From: DAOVXM01 sp963746255
GTDB lineage: Bacteria; Chloroflexota; Anaerolineae; Anaerolineales; UBA4823
Assembly (NCBI GenBank): GCA_963746255.1
Contig: CAVVAJ010000007.1
Span: 186,001-250,000 of the forward strand
DNA: 64,000 nucleotides
Direction: 5' to 3'
Positions within the stretch are counted from its first letter, which is position 1. Each line of letters starts with the position of its first letter. Both the position numbers and the translations under genes were made by a program. This document shows, in pieces, positions 9,586 to 19,655 of this stretch. The notes beneath the pieces are model-generated. The model was not told the origin of the DNA and searched no databases. It was given only the letters and a program-made list of their open reading frames with translations.

Positions 9586-10241
9586 TTACCGGCTGCCTCC
9601 TACCGCCAGCGAGGAGGGGTACGAAAAGCTTATCCCTTCGAAAGCGATTGTTTTTTCACCTAAACTCTCGGGAGGACTTATCGCAGATGAGGGATGGGTC
9701 GTTGCCTCTGCCTTAACGAAGCGAATGGAGGAGATTACCGGATCGAAATATTCAAGGGACGCCTCACCATGGTTTGGCAAAGCTTGTAAGTAGTAATCTC
9801 CAATTTTTGCAAGCACAACCAGCTCAGAGGATTTGCTCTCTTTATTGATGCCTGATATCTTCCTTGCCTGTATATCCCCCAGCTGGAAAGGGTCTGACTG
9901 GTAATCATCGAAGTACTGCGGCTTCCCAATCTGAGGAAGGATCCTCCATGGGTAAAAATGAGTACGATATCCGCCCTGGCGTCTGTCTGTGGTGGGGGTA
10001 GTGTCTCGCTGACGAACCAGACCTGATCATTAGCGGTCGGGTATTCTGCCGTGGGCATCTCTATAGTCTGCCAGGTTGTGGGGAGTTGAATTGTGAATTG
10101 GTATTTGGTGCTGGTATAGGTCTGCCATTCATCTTGATCGCTAATACCAGTTGGCAAGCTCTGCATGCCATGGACGCTAAGGCAGGCTGCTAACAGGAAT
10201 ACGCTTATAAGCAATGGCATTACAAGCTTAATGGTTTTCAT
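9586..10241 (-). pseudogene. Detached 5' part of the WD40 lipoprotein gene
   Basis: The ATG at 10241 follows GAGGTGTACG and begins a lipoprotein signal (MKTIKLVMPLLISVFLLAAC). A domain reminiscent of PsbP/DUF1795 folds follows (WQTYTSTKYQFTIQLPTTWQ). Near 9950 the natural sequence moves frame (YFDDYQSDPFQLGDIQARK), continues through AKIGDYYLQALPNHGEASLEYF, and near 9590 moves again to join the WD40 reading frame (GKNILGYVDPSGFMYDDIPEH). Two single-base shifts thus separate the secretion signal from the repeats. Confidence 0.65.
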
Positions 10242-10473
10242 CGTACACCTCATTTGAACTTTCTTTAGACAATTCTCTCGCTTGCGATGGATGGCCGTTC
10301 GCAGTATGAATGGATCGTGTCCTCGCAATATGCATTTTCTAGATTAAACATCCAAACACAGATTGATTGGTGCATGTCGCGATCACAGAGGGTTGTACAA
10401 AAAATAGTACAATAGTTATAGGAGGTAGCCACCTACACCATCTCAGGATGGATTGGATTGGCAGTAAGTTCCC

Positions 10474-13089
10474 ATGATAGAAGAATACTCGTTTGGATCC
10501 TGGATCCGGCGTCGAAGGAAAGCGTTGGATCTAACCCAGCAAGAACTGGCTCGTAGGGTAAATTGCTCCCTCTCAACGATTGTCAAAATTGAGAGTGACC
10601 AGCGCCGGCCTTCGCGCCAGAGTCGCTGAACTGCTGGCAGAGCACCTGGAAATTCCTGAAAGTCAAGCGGAGTTGTTTTTAAAGGTGGCCCGTGGGATAA
10701 AAGCAGTCGATCAAATGGCGCCTCTTCCCATTCCCGGGGATCCTCTTCCCAAACAATTGTCAGAAGAGCAACCCACAGCTTTCCCTAAGCCGACCAACTC
10801 CGCTGATTGGGCGCAAACCCGAGCTACAGGAAATCTTACGCCTTCTCGGTCTCCCTGAATGTCGTTTGCTAACCATTGCCGGGCAGGGAGGTGTGGGCAA
10901 GACCCGGCTCGCGGTTCAGGTTGGAGAAGATCTGAGTGCCGCCAACCCACCTCCATTCCCAGAAGGGATATGGTTTGTGTCCCTAGCCCCAGTTACGGCG
11001 ACAGAAAACATCCCCAAAGCAGTCTGCCCAGGCGATAGGCTTCTACCTCGCAGGACCGTTGACTCCTGAAGACCAGCTGCTTCATTACCTTCAAGAAAAA
11101 ACGCTGCTCCTGGTGCTGGATAACGCCGAACATCTCCTTGAGGGGGCTAGAGATATTTTCCAAGATTTTGGAACGCGCCCCAGGGGTAAAGCTGCTGGTG
11201 ACATCGCGAGAAAGGTTGAATTTGAGGAGTGAGTGGGTGTTTGACCTGCAGGGGCTTCCAGTTCCACCCCTCGATGCGCATGAGGGATCGGAGGAATACA
11301 GTGCGGTGAAGTTATTCTTGGACCGCGTCCAGGCAGGTTCAAAACGACTTTTCACTCCAGGAAGAGGATCGACCGGTTGTAGCCCATATTTGCCGCATGT
11401 TGGATGGGATTCCGCTGGGGATTGAGCTGGCTGCAGCTTGGGTGCGAACCCTGCCCTTGGGTGAGATCGCTGCAGAAATCAGCCCACGACCTGGATTTCT
11501 TGACTACTTCAGCCCGTGATATTCCAGAACGACATCGTTCCTTGCGCGTCGTCTTTGACCATTCCTGGAACTTGCTCTCCCCCGCTGAACAACGTGCCCT
11601 GCGCCAGTTATCGGTTTTCAGGGTGGTTTCACCCGGGAAGCCGCCCAGGAGATTGCTGAAACCCCTTTGCCCGTTCTGAACAGCCTGATCGATAAATCCC
11701 TGCTGCGCCGGAGTGAGCCAGCGCGCTATGACCTCCATGAACTCATCCGTGGTTATGCAGCTGTTCGCCTGGCGGAAGAACCCGAAGAAGAAGTTCGCAC
11801 GCAAGAGCGCCACAGCCGGTTTTTCTTGTCCTTGGTGTGTGAAATCGGGCCTGGACTTTACAAAGCAACCGCCAGAAGGAAGCGTTGACCAGGCTGTCTT
11901 CTGAGATGGCCAATATCCGGTCAGCCTGGATCTGGGCACTTGCCCACGATCAGATTGAACTGCTGGGCGAGGCTGCCCAGTCTCTATGGTACTTCTTCGA
12001 GTTGCGCAACTACTACCGGGAAGCGGAGGCTGTTTTTGCTCGATGCCGCCGATGTGGTTCGAAGGGATCTGCAAGAACAGACAGGCCGAACTGGCAGGAA
12101 GAGAATCGAAGGAAATATGTCGGCGCCTTGGGCCAGTTTCTCATGCATCAGGCGTATTTCACTATGCGCCTGGGTCGAGTTGACGAGGCAGAGGCGCTTT
12201 ACCTGGAGAGCATCTCCTCCCTCCGCTCGGTTGATGATCCTGAAGCCCTGGCCCGTGCTCTGTCTTATTACGCCGTTCTCAATTGGACACACGGCAGACT
12301 GGATCAGGCAAGGAGATCTCATGCAGGAGTGCCTGCCATTGAGCAGAATTCATGGAACGCCCTGGCAAATCGCCCTTTTTACTGGGTTTTTAGGTAATGT
12401 GGCTTACGAGCGCGGTGAGTATGAGTCATCATATCGGTTATTAAGCGAAGCCTTGGAAAGGTCGCAGGTTATCGGTGATCCCCGCCTGATTGGCTATCAT
12501 TTCTGCATATCTCGGTCGGACAGCCCTGAAGTTGAAGCGGACTGCGGAGATTGAGGGGATTTTGCGGGAGGGCGCGCAGATCACCCAGGAGTTCTGGCGA
12601 TCGTTTCGGTTATGGGCTGATTCTTGAGCAGCTCGCTTTGGCTGCCCACGCCAGGGGAGATTTCATCTCTGCAGAGAAACTTTTCGAGGCAAGCGTTAAT
12701 CTTTTCGGGGAAATGGAGATGCGTGGTACTTGTCGCACGTGCTTACTTCTTGGGGTGATTTCAGACATTTCATTGGGGGAGCTTTCCCGGCTGCTGAACA
12801 CTTCAGGCAGGCGATCAGGATCTCTCTCTGGATGCTCAAGCTTTGCCTTGTTGCCCTAAATGCGTTCGCTGGACTAGCAGGTGTATTTGCCCAGGAAGAT
12901 AAAGCGGAATCCGCACTGGAGATTGCCATCCGTGTAATCGAACATCCTGCCAGTTCGCAGGATGCCAGAGTGAGGGCAAACCAGATCTATGGCGATCTGG
13001 AATCCCAGTTCACTTCAGATGAAATCGAAGCACTCCACCAGCGTGTGCGCTCTGAAACGCTCGAAGAGTTTGCTAAATTTCACTTGTAG
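10474..13089 (+). pseudogene. XRE - NB-ARC (STAND ATPase) - TPR transcriptional regulator, multiply frameshifted
   Basis: The 5' end encodes an XRE-type helix-turn-helix (FGSWIRRRRKALDLTQQELA...CSLSTIVKIESDQRRP). A STAND NTPase then follows across several frames: Walker A in LLTIAGQGGVGKTRLA, Walker B in LLLVLDNAEHLL, sensor region VKLLVTSRERL, GxP-like DGIPLGIELAAAW, and the winged-helix RSLRVVFDHSWNLLSPAEQRALRQLSVF. TPR-like helices (FISAEKLFEASVNLFGEM) fill the rest to 13089. The frame changes near 10620, 10860, 11050, 11130, 11340, 11480, 11640, 11885 and later, so no full protein can be made. AfsR/MalT-like regulators have this layout and respond to unknown ligands. It was a single-gene unit on the plus strand. 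Confidence 0.8.
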
Positions 13090-13140
13090 AACCATTTAGA
13101 GCACTTGATAAGCGTCTTCTCCACTCTTGTGCGATGACAA

Positions 13141-13302
13141 ATGATGCAAAATGGATCTGAAATTGGTGACATCATCGTCCTGGTTGAATATAGCGATTTC
13201 GTCATTGAGCTTGCAGGTGAAGTGTTGCATGGCGCAGAACTGGATGATCTGCAGTCGCTCTTCGCTGACGAGATGAACGTCTCGAAAGTGCCTCTAGGCT
13301 GA
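13141..13302 (+). CDS. Possible small acidic protein
   Basis: A 53-codon frame starts at a tandem ATG-ATG and encodes an acidic peptide (MMQNGSEIGDIIVLVEYSDF...). There is no clear ribosome site, and it sits in a 450-bp gap downstream of a decayed gene, so it may be chance or a remnant. The rest of the gap (13090-13540) holds nothing else I can support apart from the hairpin at 13499-13535. Confidence 0.25.
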   Translation: MMQNGSEIGDIIVLVEYSDFVIELAGEVLHGAELDDLQSLFADEMNVSKVPLG

Positions 13303-13498
13303 CCAACGTAAATCAGCCCAGTATGATGCTAGTTCAATCTCGAACTGGGGTGCGTGGCTCAATGAGCGGAATCTGTCCGATAGTCTGCAGACTACGTGGA
13401 AGTCTGGCAAACGAGCTAATGCGGATGTCCCTGGTCAGTTGTCAATTGGAGTACGATGAAGGAGTATTTAATCGAAGGATTACTGATTCTAATCAAAT

Positions 13499-13535
13499 AT
13501 TCCGGTTCCGGCATTCTATCAGTTAGAACCGGAAT
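13499..13535 (-). terminator. Hairpin after the FG-GAP gene
   Basis: Perfect ten-base arms ATTCCGGTTC and GAACCGGAAT enclose a 17-base loop, ending six bases past the stop codon of the minus-strand FG-GAP gene. There is no strong T-run, so terminator function is inferred from position. Confidence 0.45.
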
Positions 13536-13540
13536 TCAGA

Positions 13541-14947
13541 CTAATTGTCGGCTATAAATACCCCCTTCCCATCGTTCCACCACACCTGATAGTCATCCTC
13601 ATTTCTCCCAATAAAGATATCTTGATCCCCATCCCCATCAAAATCGGCCACAGCAACACCAGTATCCTCTCGATATTCAAAGCGCACGTCCGATCGTCGA
13701 AACTCCTCCTGCCCATCGTTCCACCAGATTTCCGCTCCCCAAAGCCTGGCAAGCAGCGCATCCAGGTCGCTATCTCCATCCAGGTCGGACAGGAATACCG
13801 CCTTGGTCCGGATGCTGCCATATGGCAGATATAGCCCTAGTACCTTGTCGGCTGCCGCCGAAAACCCCGCTTGCAGCTTGTCGCTTACCGTCTGTACCGC
13901 ATTGAAGGATTGCTCTGCCGGAACGAAAATCGGTCCGTCACTCCCCATCTCATGGCTTTGGTTTATCCATAACCTTGCCCCAGCGCTCGTCCCCACCAAC
14001 GCATCCAAATGCCCGTCCCCGTTCACATCCCCTAGAGCAACCGAGGTGCTGTCCATATTACCCAGTGGTTGGTTGTACACCGCCAACCTCCCGGTCCCAT
14101 CGTTTAGTAGGATCAGATCGTCCAGCGAATCGATCTTCCCCATAGTGGGCTTCCCTACCGCTGCGAATACATCCAGGTCACTGTCCCCATCGAGGTCGCC
14201 CAGGGCTACCTCACGGATGGATCGCCCGTCCAGTGAATCCATCGGGAGGATGTGTCCCGTCTGAAGGTTCTTCAGCCTGCCATCATTGATCCACACCCAG
14301 GATACGGATGGCGCATTGGTTGAGTCATACCCGGATTCCCAGGCATCCATACCATAACAGCAGCCCGCCACGAACGCGTCGATCCTGCGATCTCCATTCA
14401 AATCGCCCATCGTAATCGTCCCGCCCATATCCCGGTAGCCTTGGTTATAAGCAGGCGGCGAATTGATCCCGCCGAGCGTTAGGAACTTGCCGACCTCCCC
14501 CCCTTGCACCCCGCCCTGATTTACCAGCAGGTGGATTCCAAAGTCCTGGGTGAATACATCGAGGTCTCCGTCTTGATCGACATCCCCCGCTCCCGCTGCA
14601 AACCCGCCGAAGGGATACGTCCCCGTCCCCCGATCACGGATGAGCTCGAACGTCCCGTCCCCCTGGTTGATCCACATGCCAATCCCGGCCCAGGAAAGAT
14701 CTATGTCCTCCCAGCGAGTATGGCTGATGATCACATCCAGATCGCCATCCGTTTCCCAATCCACGACCTGGGTCCAATTCTTGAATGGACCCTTCGTCTC
14801 CGTATATCCCAGGCTGAGACCGGCATAGACCGGAAAGCTCAGCAGCAGAGCAAGGATGCCGATAACGATCAGCCACCCACGCACCATCGGCGACGAGAAC
14901 ACCGAAGACTTTTTCTGTTCGATGCCAGCTCTCCTCTTACCAGCCAA
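13541..14947 (-). CDS. Membrane-anchored or secreted FG-GAP/VCBS repeat protein
   Basis: The 468-residue protein has a basic N-terminus, one hydrophobic helix (about residues 24-44, WLIVIGILALLLSFPVYAGL) and then successive FG-GAP repeats. Calcium-binding cores of the DxDxDGDxD type recur: VDWETDGDLDVI, GDVDQDGDLDVF, GDLNGDRRIDAF, GDLDGDSDLDVF, GDVNGDGHLDAL, SDLDGDSDLDAL, ADFDGDGDQDIF. Seven blades fit an integrin-like beta-propeller. It is probably displayed on the cell surface; the binding partner is unknown. It is intact, unlike its neighbours. A short fragment of a related gene lies just upstream at 15109-15282. Confidence 0.85.
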   Translation of the reverse strand: MAGKRRAGIEQKKSSVFSSPMVRGWLIVIGILALLLSFPVYAGLSLGYTETKGPFKNWTQVVDWETDGDLDVIISHTRWEDIDLSWAGIGMWINQGDGTFELIRDRGTGTYPFGGFAAGAGDVDQDGDLDVFTQDFGIHLLVNQGGVQGGEVGKFLTLGGINSPPAYNQGYRDMGGTITMGDLNGDRRIDAFVAGCCYGMDAWESGYDSTNAPSVSWVWINDGRLKNLQTGHILPMDSLDGRSIREVALGDLDGDSDLDVFAAVGKPTMGKIDSLDDLILLNDGTGRLAVYNQPLGNMDSTSVALGDVNGDGHLDALVGTSAGARLWINQSHEMGSDGPIFVPAEQSFNAVQTVSDKLQAGFSAAADKVLGLYLPYGSIRTKAVFLSDLDGDSDLDALLARLWGAEIWWNDGQEEFRRSDVRFEYREDTGVAVADFDGDGDQDIFIGRNEDDYQVWWNDGKGVFIADN

Positions 14948-15108
14948 ATAATCGCCACCATTTGCACACGACGATCACCTCCTTATGCAACTGACTGGCT
15001 AATTCGGTTAGTGGACAACCTTTGAGTTTCTCGCAATAGAGCTACTCCTATATTTGAGTACTTGCTAAGTTCGAAATAATTGGATTCTACACGAAAAGCC
15101 CATTCGGT

Positions 15109-15282
15109 TTACAATTTGTTCGACCAGATCCAGAAAACATTGCGCGGATAGGGCAGACCTTCTGGCAAATAAGAATGCCCGCGCCCCAGAAGCAGCACGT
15201 TGACCCGCCCGTCGGCATCGCCATCCCCCATACCCAGCACGCCATACTCTTCGACCCCCATCATCTGTGGAGATTCCGTCAT
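15109..15282 (-). pseudogene. C-terminal fragment of an FG-GAP-like protein
   Basis: The frame of 57 codons contains a single calcium-loop-like segment (GMGDGDADGRVNVLLLGRG) and an end resembling a repeat-protein terminus (YPRNVFWIWSNKL). It lacks signal peptide and earlier repeats. At about 15285 it abuts an oppositely oriented DUF3179 fragment, which indicates a rearrangement joint. Confidence 0.45.
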
Positions 15283-15288
15283 GGACTG

Positions 15289-15816
15289 GTGCTTTCACGT
15301 AAGACAGGTTTTAACCGTTCATATGGGCGTAATCCCTATAGCGGATATGATAATGCTAACAACTCGCCTTTCCTTTACCAGGGTCTAGAGACGCCGGGTG
15401 ATTTGCCCCCGGTAGCACGGGTCTTGACTGTAGATTTGAATGGAGAAGTAGTAGCTTATCCATACACAACACTTGAAAACATCCAGGTCGTCAATGATAA
15501 TGTTGGCGGCCAGTCCATCACGGTTTTCTGGGCGGCAGGCACAGCCTCGGCTTTGGACGCCGGTTCTATAGCCGAAGGACGTGATGTAGGTTCTGTCGCT
15601 GTTTACTCTAGAGAATTTGATGGGTTGGAATTAAATTTTGAGATTGTCGATGGGCGTTTAATCGATCAGGAGGCCGAGAGTGAGTGTAATGTGCTTGGTC
15701 AAGCTGTGGCAGGAGAATTGGATCGTGAGCAGCTCTCGCCTGTGGTATCCATCAATCACTTCTGGTTCTCATGTGCTGCTTTCAGGCCTGAAACAAGGGT
15801 TTACCAGGCAGAATGA
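15289..15816 (+). pseudogene. DUF3179 protein, N-terminal half missing
   Basis: From VLSRKTGFNRSYGRNPYSGY onward the sequence follows the C-terminal half of DUF3179 proteins: PFLYQGLETPGDLPPVARVL, VVAYPYTTLENIQVVNDNVG, ITVFWAAGTASALD, and the ending SPVVSINHFWFSCAAFRPETRVY. The conserved N-terminal segment with the CPLC-type motif is absent; upstream codons in this frame are antisense to the FG-GAP fragment. The gene is therefore truncated at about 15288. The function of the family is unknown. Confidence 0.75.
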
Positions 15817-16198
15817 TTTTTGCAAATGTGGTGAATGTGGTAATTGCGCTCGACTTTCAATATTAACCGGTGCGCCTATTACAAAGTGATATTCTGTTTT
15901 GAACACGGTGGTCGGGATGCTCTTACTGATGGAGTGTCCTGACTGTCAGGGTTGTGAAGGGACACTTCTCTTAAGATGTTCGAGTGTGGCTGCGCCTAAT
16001 CCATCAATGATATAACATTCAATCTCAATACTGTCTGCTGCATATCGTCTACAGTAATCATTATTAGTTCTCAGTGTTCCCACAATGCCATAAGCGATGT
16101 TCCGGTAGACACGACGGGAAATTATCAGGTTAATCCAAAATCACCCGGATTGGCTGGGCGATCACCATTTAATAATCAACAATTCCAAATCCCTAGGC
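15817..16198. other. Intergenic region, no gene seen
   Basis: This 382-bp stretch lies between the DUF3179 fragment and tRNA-Ser. Only short inconsistent frames are present; no repeat or hairpin with a T-run stands out. Confidence 0.5.
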
Positions 16199-16284
16199 GG
16201 AGAGGGTGGGATTCGAACCCACGGTGGCCCAAAGACCACAACGGTTTTCGAGACCGCCCCATTCGTCCACTCTGGCACCTCTCC
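16199..16284 (-). tRNA. tRNA-Ser (CGA)
   Basis: The minus strand folds as a class II tRNA. The acceptor stem is GGAGAGG/CCTCTCC, the anticodon loop CTCGAAA gives anticodon CGA, there is a long variable arm, and the T-loop is GGTTCGAATCC. CCA is not encoded. It reads UCG codons. Confidence 0.93.
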
Positions 16285-16345
16285 GGTTACCCAGCGTGAT
16301 TATAGTCTAATCTTTTTCAATTTGCCACTACCCCCCATTCCCAAC

Positions 16346-17946
16346 TCACTTCGGCCGCACCAAGTACACGTCCCCATATCTGCTCTTAAAGATCCGCTCC
16401 AGGTTCGCCACCGTTTTCAGCTCCTCGTGTGGGTAGTAGTGGTGCCAGCTGTTCTGCGGGAACCAGATCAAGTAAGCCTGCTCCTCCACCGGACAATCTG
16501 CAAATTCAGTTTCCAGGTGGTCAAGGCTCCGTGCGACCAGCAATGTTGACTGCGTTGCTCTCAGCGTGCTGTACCCGGTGATGAAATAGGCTGCCGCCGC
16601 GAAATTGCTGTAGCGTGGCATCTGTGGGTCGAGTTCGTTTTCCTTTAAGTATCTGGACCAGTTGCGAGTCGTTGTATGCCTGCGTGTTGTAGAAATTGTA
16701 GGACGGTTCTCCTTGTGTAATCGCCACGTAGACGTACTCAGCTGTTTGATAGAGCGGGTACAGCATCCAGCCTATTAAGATCAGTTTCATAATGATCTCT
16801 GACAGTTTGATGCCAAACTTCGGAGGGGGGCGCCAGCGATCAAGCGGTTTTATCACCAGTTCGTAGCCGGTGAAGATGATGAAGAACAGTACGAATAAGT
16901 ACAGCGGTGCATAGTAGCGGTCATCGAAAACGTTTGTATGGTCTGGCGCTATGGAGGTGACCATCACAATGGGGAAATATAGCGCGGTGAAAACAATCAA
17001 TGGCAGGTTTATTGCAGAGAACAGCTGCCCGGCATACGATCGCCAGCCTGTCTTCCGATTGATCAGAATGGTGATAATAAGGAAGATCCCACCCACAACG
17101 AACGGTGAGATAAATCGTGTGACGAGGTCTGGCAGCAGCCAGTGCGCCATTTTGTGGCGGCATCCAGCAAGTCGTCATCGATGTATTTGATGTGATTGAG
17201 GTTCTCGTAGCCAATCAATGTGCCGTACAGCCGGTAGTTCCTCCCCAACAACCACAAAGCCAGTGGCAGACCGGCAATTGCTCCAGCCCAGAAGGCTCTC
17301 AGCACTGCTCTCCGCCAGTCTTTCCGCTCAGCAATCTGCGTTAAGATGACAGTCGCCACTACAAGCGTGATCCCTTTCCAAGGCACCAAGCCGGCGGTCC
17401 CTGCCACAAGAGCCAATCCAAGCAGCGCTTGCCAGGCGTGGGTCTGCAGGTACTTGTAGCCGATCAGTGCGTAAGCGAGCACCAGCACGATGAACAGCGG
17501 GTCACTGGCGATATTGGCCGCTAAACGCAGCAGCGGGGCGGTGGTCAGTACGAGCAAGGCACCCAGCAGGAACTAGCGCAGTTTACCTGGATACATCTGG
17601 CTGAAGAACAGGCCGCCCATAACCACCAGCAGCCCAACACTAATGGCATTGATCCACCCACCAACCTGGAATGTACCCACGTTTAACAGCCAACTGGAGA
17701 CAGCCAGCAGCACCGGGTACAGCGGTGGCCAGTATAGATAAATACCGCCCGCATAGTCTGTGAAGGAACGCTGCTGCTTTAAATTATTTGCCACTGACAG
17801 GTAGTCAACACTATCTCCTGCCACACCGGTTCCATATCGTGAAGTGATTAGGAGGATAAATTTCACACTTCCCATACCGAGGGAAAGAGCCAGGAGCAGC
17901 GGGAAATATTACGTCTAGAGGTTTGTTCAGCGGCCATATTATTCAT
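16346..17946 (-). pseudogene. Frameshifted GT39/PMT-like integral membrane glycosyltransferase
   Basis: The original ATG is probably at 17946 (MNNMAAEQTSRRNISR). Natural sequence then runs through at least four frame changes, near 17890, 17575, 17150 and 16640. Segments include GDSVDYLSVANNL and GIYLYWPPLYPVLLAVSSWLL (the early acidic and WPPLYP motifs of GT39-like proteins), many hydrophobic helices (LVLTTAPLLRLAANIASDPL, FISPFVVGGIFLIITILI), and an extracytoplasmic C-terminus ending VYLVRPK. GT39 enzymes move sugars from polyprenyl phosphate carriers outside the membrane. The gene stands alone between tRNA-Ser and the beta-CASP hydrolase. Confidence 0.75.
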
Positions 17947-18070
17947 TGTACTGACTACACATATGTCTAGCGTTTGGGCTGGCTGATCCCAACGAGTGTG
18001 GGCAAAGTATTGGGTAGAAAGTGCCGCTCCATTACCCCCATAGGCTGCTCGCCGAATTCGGATGTGATGC

Positions 18071-19468
18071 CTAAATTTCCGCTACCTCGTGCAGGTCGGG
18101 GTAATGCGTTCCCGTGATACCCAACGCACCAAGTTTACCCTGCAGCGCTTCGGCGGGGGCCTGCTCGCCGTGGACGAGGAAGATCTTTTTAAGTGTATGC
18201 TCGGAGGCCTGGGCATATTCTGTCAGCAGCTTCTGCCCGGCGTGCGCTGACAGACCGCCGATCGTGGCTACTTCTGCCCTGCGTTCATAGATTTCTCCGA
18301 AGATCTTCACCACCTGTTCCCGCTCAGCCAACCGGCGTCCCAAGGTGTGCGGTGCTTGCCAGGAAACGATCAAGATCGTATTACGCGGGTTCTCGATATT
18401 GTTGCGCAGGTGGTGTAAGATGCGCCCAGCTTCGGCCATACCAGAGGCTGAGATGATCACCATCGGTTCGTTGAGATAATTGATCGCCTTTGATTCTTCC
18501 ACAGAACGTGTGTATGTCAGGTGATCGAAACCCAATGCTGCCCCGTGTTTATCGTTGCGGATAAACTCACGCGTTTCTTTATCAAAGCACTCCGGGTGTG
18601 CACGGAATATTTCGGTGGCATTAACCGCCAGGGGGCTGTCAACATACACCGGGATATGAGGGATATCACCGCTGTCGATCATCCGGTGCAGCGCGTATAC
18701 CAGCTCCTGGGTGCGGCCGACGGCAAAGGCTGGGATAATCACCTTCCCACCCCGCTGAATGGTCCGCTTCACTACCTGGCCCAGTTCTTCAAAAGCGGCC
18801 TCGTGGTCGCTGTGTGGTTTATCGCCATAGGTGCATTCCATGATCAGATAATCGGCTTTCTCCGGCAGCACCGGGTCGCCAACGATCAGCAGTTCTGGCC
18901 GGCCGATATCTCCGGAGAACCACAGGCGGAATTTGCGTCCTCGCTCCTCGATATCCAGTACCACGCCGGCTGAACCTAATATATGTCCGGCATCCACAAG
19001 TGTGGCAGTTACCCCCGGTACGACCTCAAAGGGGGCCGCATAGTTGTGGCAGCTGAAGAGTTGAGCTACGGCGGCGGCATCCTCGGTTGTATAGATTGGC
19101 TCGATTAGTTCTTCCCCTCGTCGGGCGCGTTTCTTGTTGACGAAGCTCGCATCGAACTCTTGGATCCTGCCGGAGTCGATCAACATCAGGTTTGCTAGGT
19201 GCGCTGTCGCCGCAGTCGTGTATATCGGACCCCAATATCCGCTCTTAACCAGGTTCGGCAGGTTGGCGCTGTGGTCGATATGCGCATGCGATAGGATCAC
19301 GGCGTCAATATCTGCTGGGTTGTAGGGAAAGTTTAGGTTGCGCTCGTAGGACTCCCTGCGCTTACCTTGGAAGAAGCCGCACTCCATCAGCAGTTTGTAG
19401 CCGTTTACGGATAGCAGGAACTGCGACCCGGTGACCGTGCGAGCGGCACCGTGAAAAGTGATATTCAT
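18071..19468 (-). CDS. Metallo-beta-lactamase fold hydrolase with beta-CASP and RNA-specificity domains
   Basis: The 465-residue protein starts MNITFHGAARTVTGSQFLL and has the zinc motif SHAHIDHSANLP. Later it has the ECTYGD motif, the beta-CASP segment (VIIPAFAVGRTQEL, VYVDSPLA) and a C-terminal FLVHGEQ. This matches bacterial YsiF/TTHA0252-like ribonucleases related to CPSF-73, which cleave RNA in the cytoplasm with two zinc ions. Length is normal for the family. It is a single-gene unit; a MITE-like element lies just upstream of its start. Confidence 0.9.
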   Translation of the reverse strand: MNITFHGAARTVTGSQFLLSVNGYKLLMECGFFQGKRRESYERNLNFPYNPADIDAVILSHAHIDHSANLPNLVKSGYWGPIYTTAATAHLANLMLIDSGRIQEFDASFVNKKRARRGEELIEPIYTTEDAAAVAQLFSCHNYAAPFEVVPGVTATLVDAGHILGSAGVVLDIEERGRKFRLWFSGDIGRPELLIVGDPVLPEKADYLIMECTYGDKPHSDHEAAFEELGQVVKRTIQRGGKVIIPAFAVGRTQELVYALHRMIDSGDIPHIPVYVDSPLAVNATEIFRAHPECFDKETREFIRNDKHGAALGFDHLTYTRSVEESKAINYLNEPMVIISASGMAEAGRILHHLRNNIENPRNTILIVSWQAPHTLGRRLAEREQVVKIFGEIYERRAEVATIGGLSAHAGQKLLTEYAQASEHTLKKIFLVHGEQAPAEALQGKLGALGITGTHYPDLHEVAEI

Positions 19469-19486
19469 TCTAATATCCTTGATTTG

Positions 19487-19605
19487 TAGTGTTCCGTTAT
19501 ATGTGATTATTAAGTAAGAATAGATCGTGGACGGAACACGTTAAGCTTTGTCAAGGCTGTAGTAAACGGATATCGAATGAAACTTTCATCCTTGACAAAG
19601 CAGTA
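19487..19605. mobile_element. MITE-like inverted-repeat element, copy A
   Basis: This 119-bp sequence is the reverse complement of most of the element at 29823-29942. It begins TAGTGTTCCGTT and ends CTTGACAAAGCAGTA, so the ends are imperfect inverted repeats bounded by TA, as produced by IS630/Tc1-mariner transposases. The shared core includes AAAGTTTCATTCGATATCCG. It is non-coding and lies 18 bp upstream of the beta-CASP hydrolase start, where it may affect that gene's promoter. Confidence 0.7.
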
Positions 19606-19655
19606 GTTAGGAGCTGCGGTTGTTGATCGACGAAAGTGATGTTATCCAGTGAAAA

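Noticed and set aside
11352..12074. Minus-strand ORF of 240 codons over the regulator pseudogene
   Set aside because: The plus strand encodes clear NB-ARC and winged-helix sequence there; the antisense frame has none.
14504..15025. Plus-strand ORF of 173 codons
   Set aside because: It is antisense to the FG-GAP gene with its repeated calcium loops; no protein features of its own.
15175..15288. N-terminal extension of the DUF3179 frame
   Set aside because: These codons are antisense to an FG-GAP-like end and lack any DUF3179 similarity, so they were left out of the pseudogene.
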